Source: Moraxellaceae bacterium
GTDB lineage: Bacteria > Pseudomonadota > Gammaproteobacteria > Pseudomonadales > UBA3067
Assembly: GCA_002401525.1 (NCBI GenBank)
Contig: NVTH01000154.1
Span: 1-8,224, forward strand
Direction: 5' to 3'
Length of the DNA stretch: 8,224 bases
Shown: positions 6,673-8,224 of the stretch, piece after piece
How positions within the stretch are numbered: position 1 is the first letter of the stretch
How the letters are laid out: each line of letters opens with the position of its first letter
Program-made: the position numbers and the translations under genes
The notes under the pieces: generated by a model
Told to the model about the DNA's origin: nothing
Database searches by the model: none
The model's input: the letters and a program-made list of their open reading frames with translations, nothing else

Positions 6673-7539
6673 ATGATTAGCAGCATGACAGCGTTTGCAC
6701 GCCACCCAGCACTTTCCCCTCAAGGCACGTTTACTTGGGAAATTCGAGCCGTTAATCATCGTTATCTAGAACTCCAATTTCGACTTCCCGAAGGCTTGCG
6801 GGACATCGAGACCAAGCTGCGGGACACGGTGCGTAAATCTGTCAGTCGAGGCAAAGTGGAATGCAGCTTGCGCTTTCAACCGGACCCAAGCCAGCAGCCG
6901 GCTCTTCAGCTTAACGAAACTCTAGCACAACAACTCGCAGATGCCGCTCAAAAGGTAGCCCAATGCCTGGCAGCGCCAGCCCCCATTGAAGCCACTGAAA
7001 TTTTGAAATGGCCCGGCGTTTTAGTCAGCGCCAAAGAAGATTTAAGCGCCTTACAGCAAAGCGCTCTGGAAAGTTTTGCGAAAGCCCTTGAGCAATTTAT
7101 CGACAGTCGCCAACGTGAAGGCTCTCAACTCCGCCAGCTAATAGAAACACGACTTGAGTCCGTTTTAATTGCGGTGGAAAAAGTAAAGTTACACCTGCCG
7201 GAAATCCAGCAAGCCCTAAGACAAAAGCTGATCAACCGTTTTGAAGAGTGCCAGGTGGAAGTCGATTCCGATCGATTGGAGCAAGAGCTGGTTTATTTAG
7301 CCCAAAAAATTGACGTCGATGAAGAGCTGGATCGAATCACTACCCACATTGATGAGGTGAAACGAGTCCTATCGAAAGGCGGAGCCGTGGGCCGTCGGCT
7401 AGACTTCTTAATGCAGGAACTGAATCGAGAAGCCAACACTTTAGGCTCGAAGTCGGTGAACAAAGACACCACCCAAGCCTCGGTCGAATTAAAAGTGCTG
7501 GTTGAACAAATGCGCGAGCAAATACAGAACATTGAATAA
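6673..7539 (+). CDS. yicC: YicC family endoribonuclease/RNA stability protein
   Basis: YicC proteins are cytoplasmic RNA-associated proteins; the E. coli member has been reported as an endoribonuclease that promotes decay of the small RNA RyhB. The protein of 288 residues matches the family from end to end: N-terminal YicC domain beginning ISSMTAFAR (2-10) with EIRAVNHRYLE (23-33) and SRGKVECSLR (58-67), and the C-terminal DUF1732 domain (about 205-288) with DVDEELDRITTH (214-225), GRRLDFLMQELNREANTLGS (240-259) and the usual ending REQIQNIE. The start ATG at 6673 fits family N-termini (Met-X-X-Ser-Met-Thr-Ala); the AGG site at 6660-6662 is 10 bases upstream. gmk follows after 21 bases, so the two are probably cotranscribed, an arrangement widespread among bacteria. 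It diverges from rph across a long regulatory region, which is thematically neat (both RNA-processing proteins), though this may be chance. Confidence 0.95.
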   Translation: MISSMTAFARHPALSPQGTFTWEIRAVNHRYLELQFRLPEGLRDIETKLRDTVRKSVSRGKVECSLRFQPDPSQQPALQLNETLAQQLADAAQKVAQCLAAPAPIEATEILKWPGVLVSAKEDLSALQQSALESFAKALEQFIDSRQREGSQLRQLIETRLESVLIAVEKVKLHLPEIQQALRQKLINRFEECQVEVDSDRLEQELVYLAQKIDVDEELDRITTHIDEVKRVLSKGGAVGRRLDFLMQELNREANTLGSKSVNKDTTQASVELKVLVEQMREQIQNIE

Positions 7540-7546
7540 TCAGATT

Positions 7547-7552
7547 GGGAAG
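7547..7552 (+). promoter_or_regulatory. Ribosome binding site of gmk
   Basis: GGGAAG in the 21-base yicC-gmk gap lies 8 bases before the ATG at 7561. It confirms the gmk start and shows independent translation initiation rather than coupling by overlap. Confidence 0.6.
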
Positions 7553-7557
7553 AATAA

Positions 7558-8193
<636 letters not shown>

Positions 8194-8224
8194 CGCCTCC
8201 CTTAATCTGTTTCTAATGTAGAGT

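Overview
The window is a housekeeping block from a gammaproteobacterium. The protein sequences and gene order (algC-argB-slmA, pyrE, an exonuclease III/Crc-type gene, rph, yicC, gmk) match the arrangement known from Pseudomonas and related marine lineages such as Hahella, Marinobacter and the Cellvibrionales. Base composition is fairly balanced, with AT-rich intergenic regions, which fits a marine relative better than Pseudomonas itself. I cannot name a genus.

Layout. Positions 1-2900 (plus strand) hold the C-terminal five sixths of a phosphomannomutase/phosphoglucomutase (algC), N-acetylglutamate kinase (argB) and the nucleoid occlusion regulator slmA. Positions 2936-4377 (minus strand) hold pyrE followed by a small secreted or periplasmic DUF4124-type protein, convergent with slmA. 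A 329-base divergent region separates pyrE from an exonuclease III family gene on the plus strand (4707-5483). This gene converges on rph (minus strand, 5570-6286) across an excellent bidirectional terminator. A 386-base AT-rich, repeat-containing divergent region leads to yicC and gmk (plus strand), and the window ends in what looks like the promoter region of rpoZ, the expected next gene.

Functionally the genes cover sugar-phosphate supply for surface polysaccharide (AlgC), arginine synthesis (ArgB), division-site control (SlmA), UMP and GMP/GDP supply (PyrE, Gmk), DNA repair (ExoIII) and RNA maturation or decay (RNase PH, YicC). They share a neighbourhood rather than a pathway.

I found no mobile element, CRISPR array, tRNA, defence system or other clearly new system. 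The points worth a second look are smaller: short tandem duplications of 14-15 bases at gene ends (ArgB N-terminus, PyrE C-terminus and the pyrE/DUF4124 spacer); a Crc-locus protein that keeps all the nuclease catalytic residues that Pseudomonas Crc has lost; an uncharacterised DUF4124 coiled-coil protein with a probable TTG start; and degenerate AATTTCCA-type repeats upstream of yicC.
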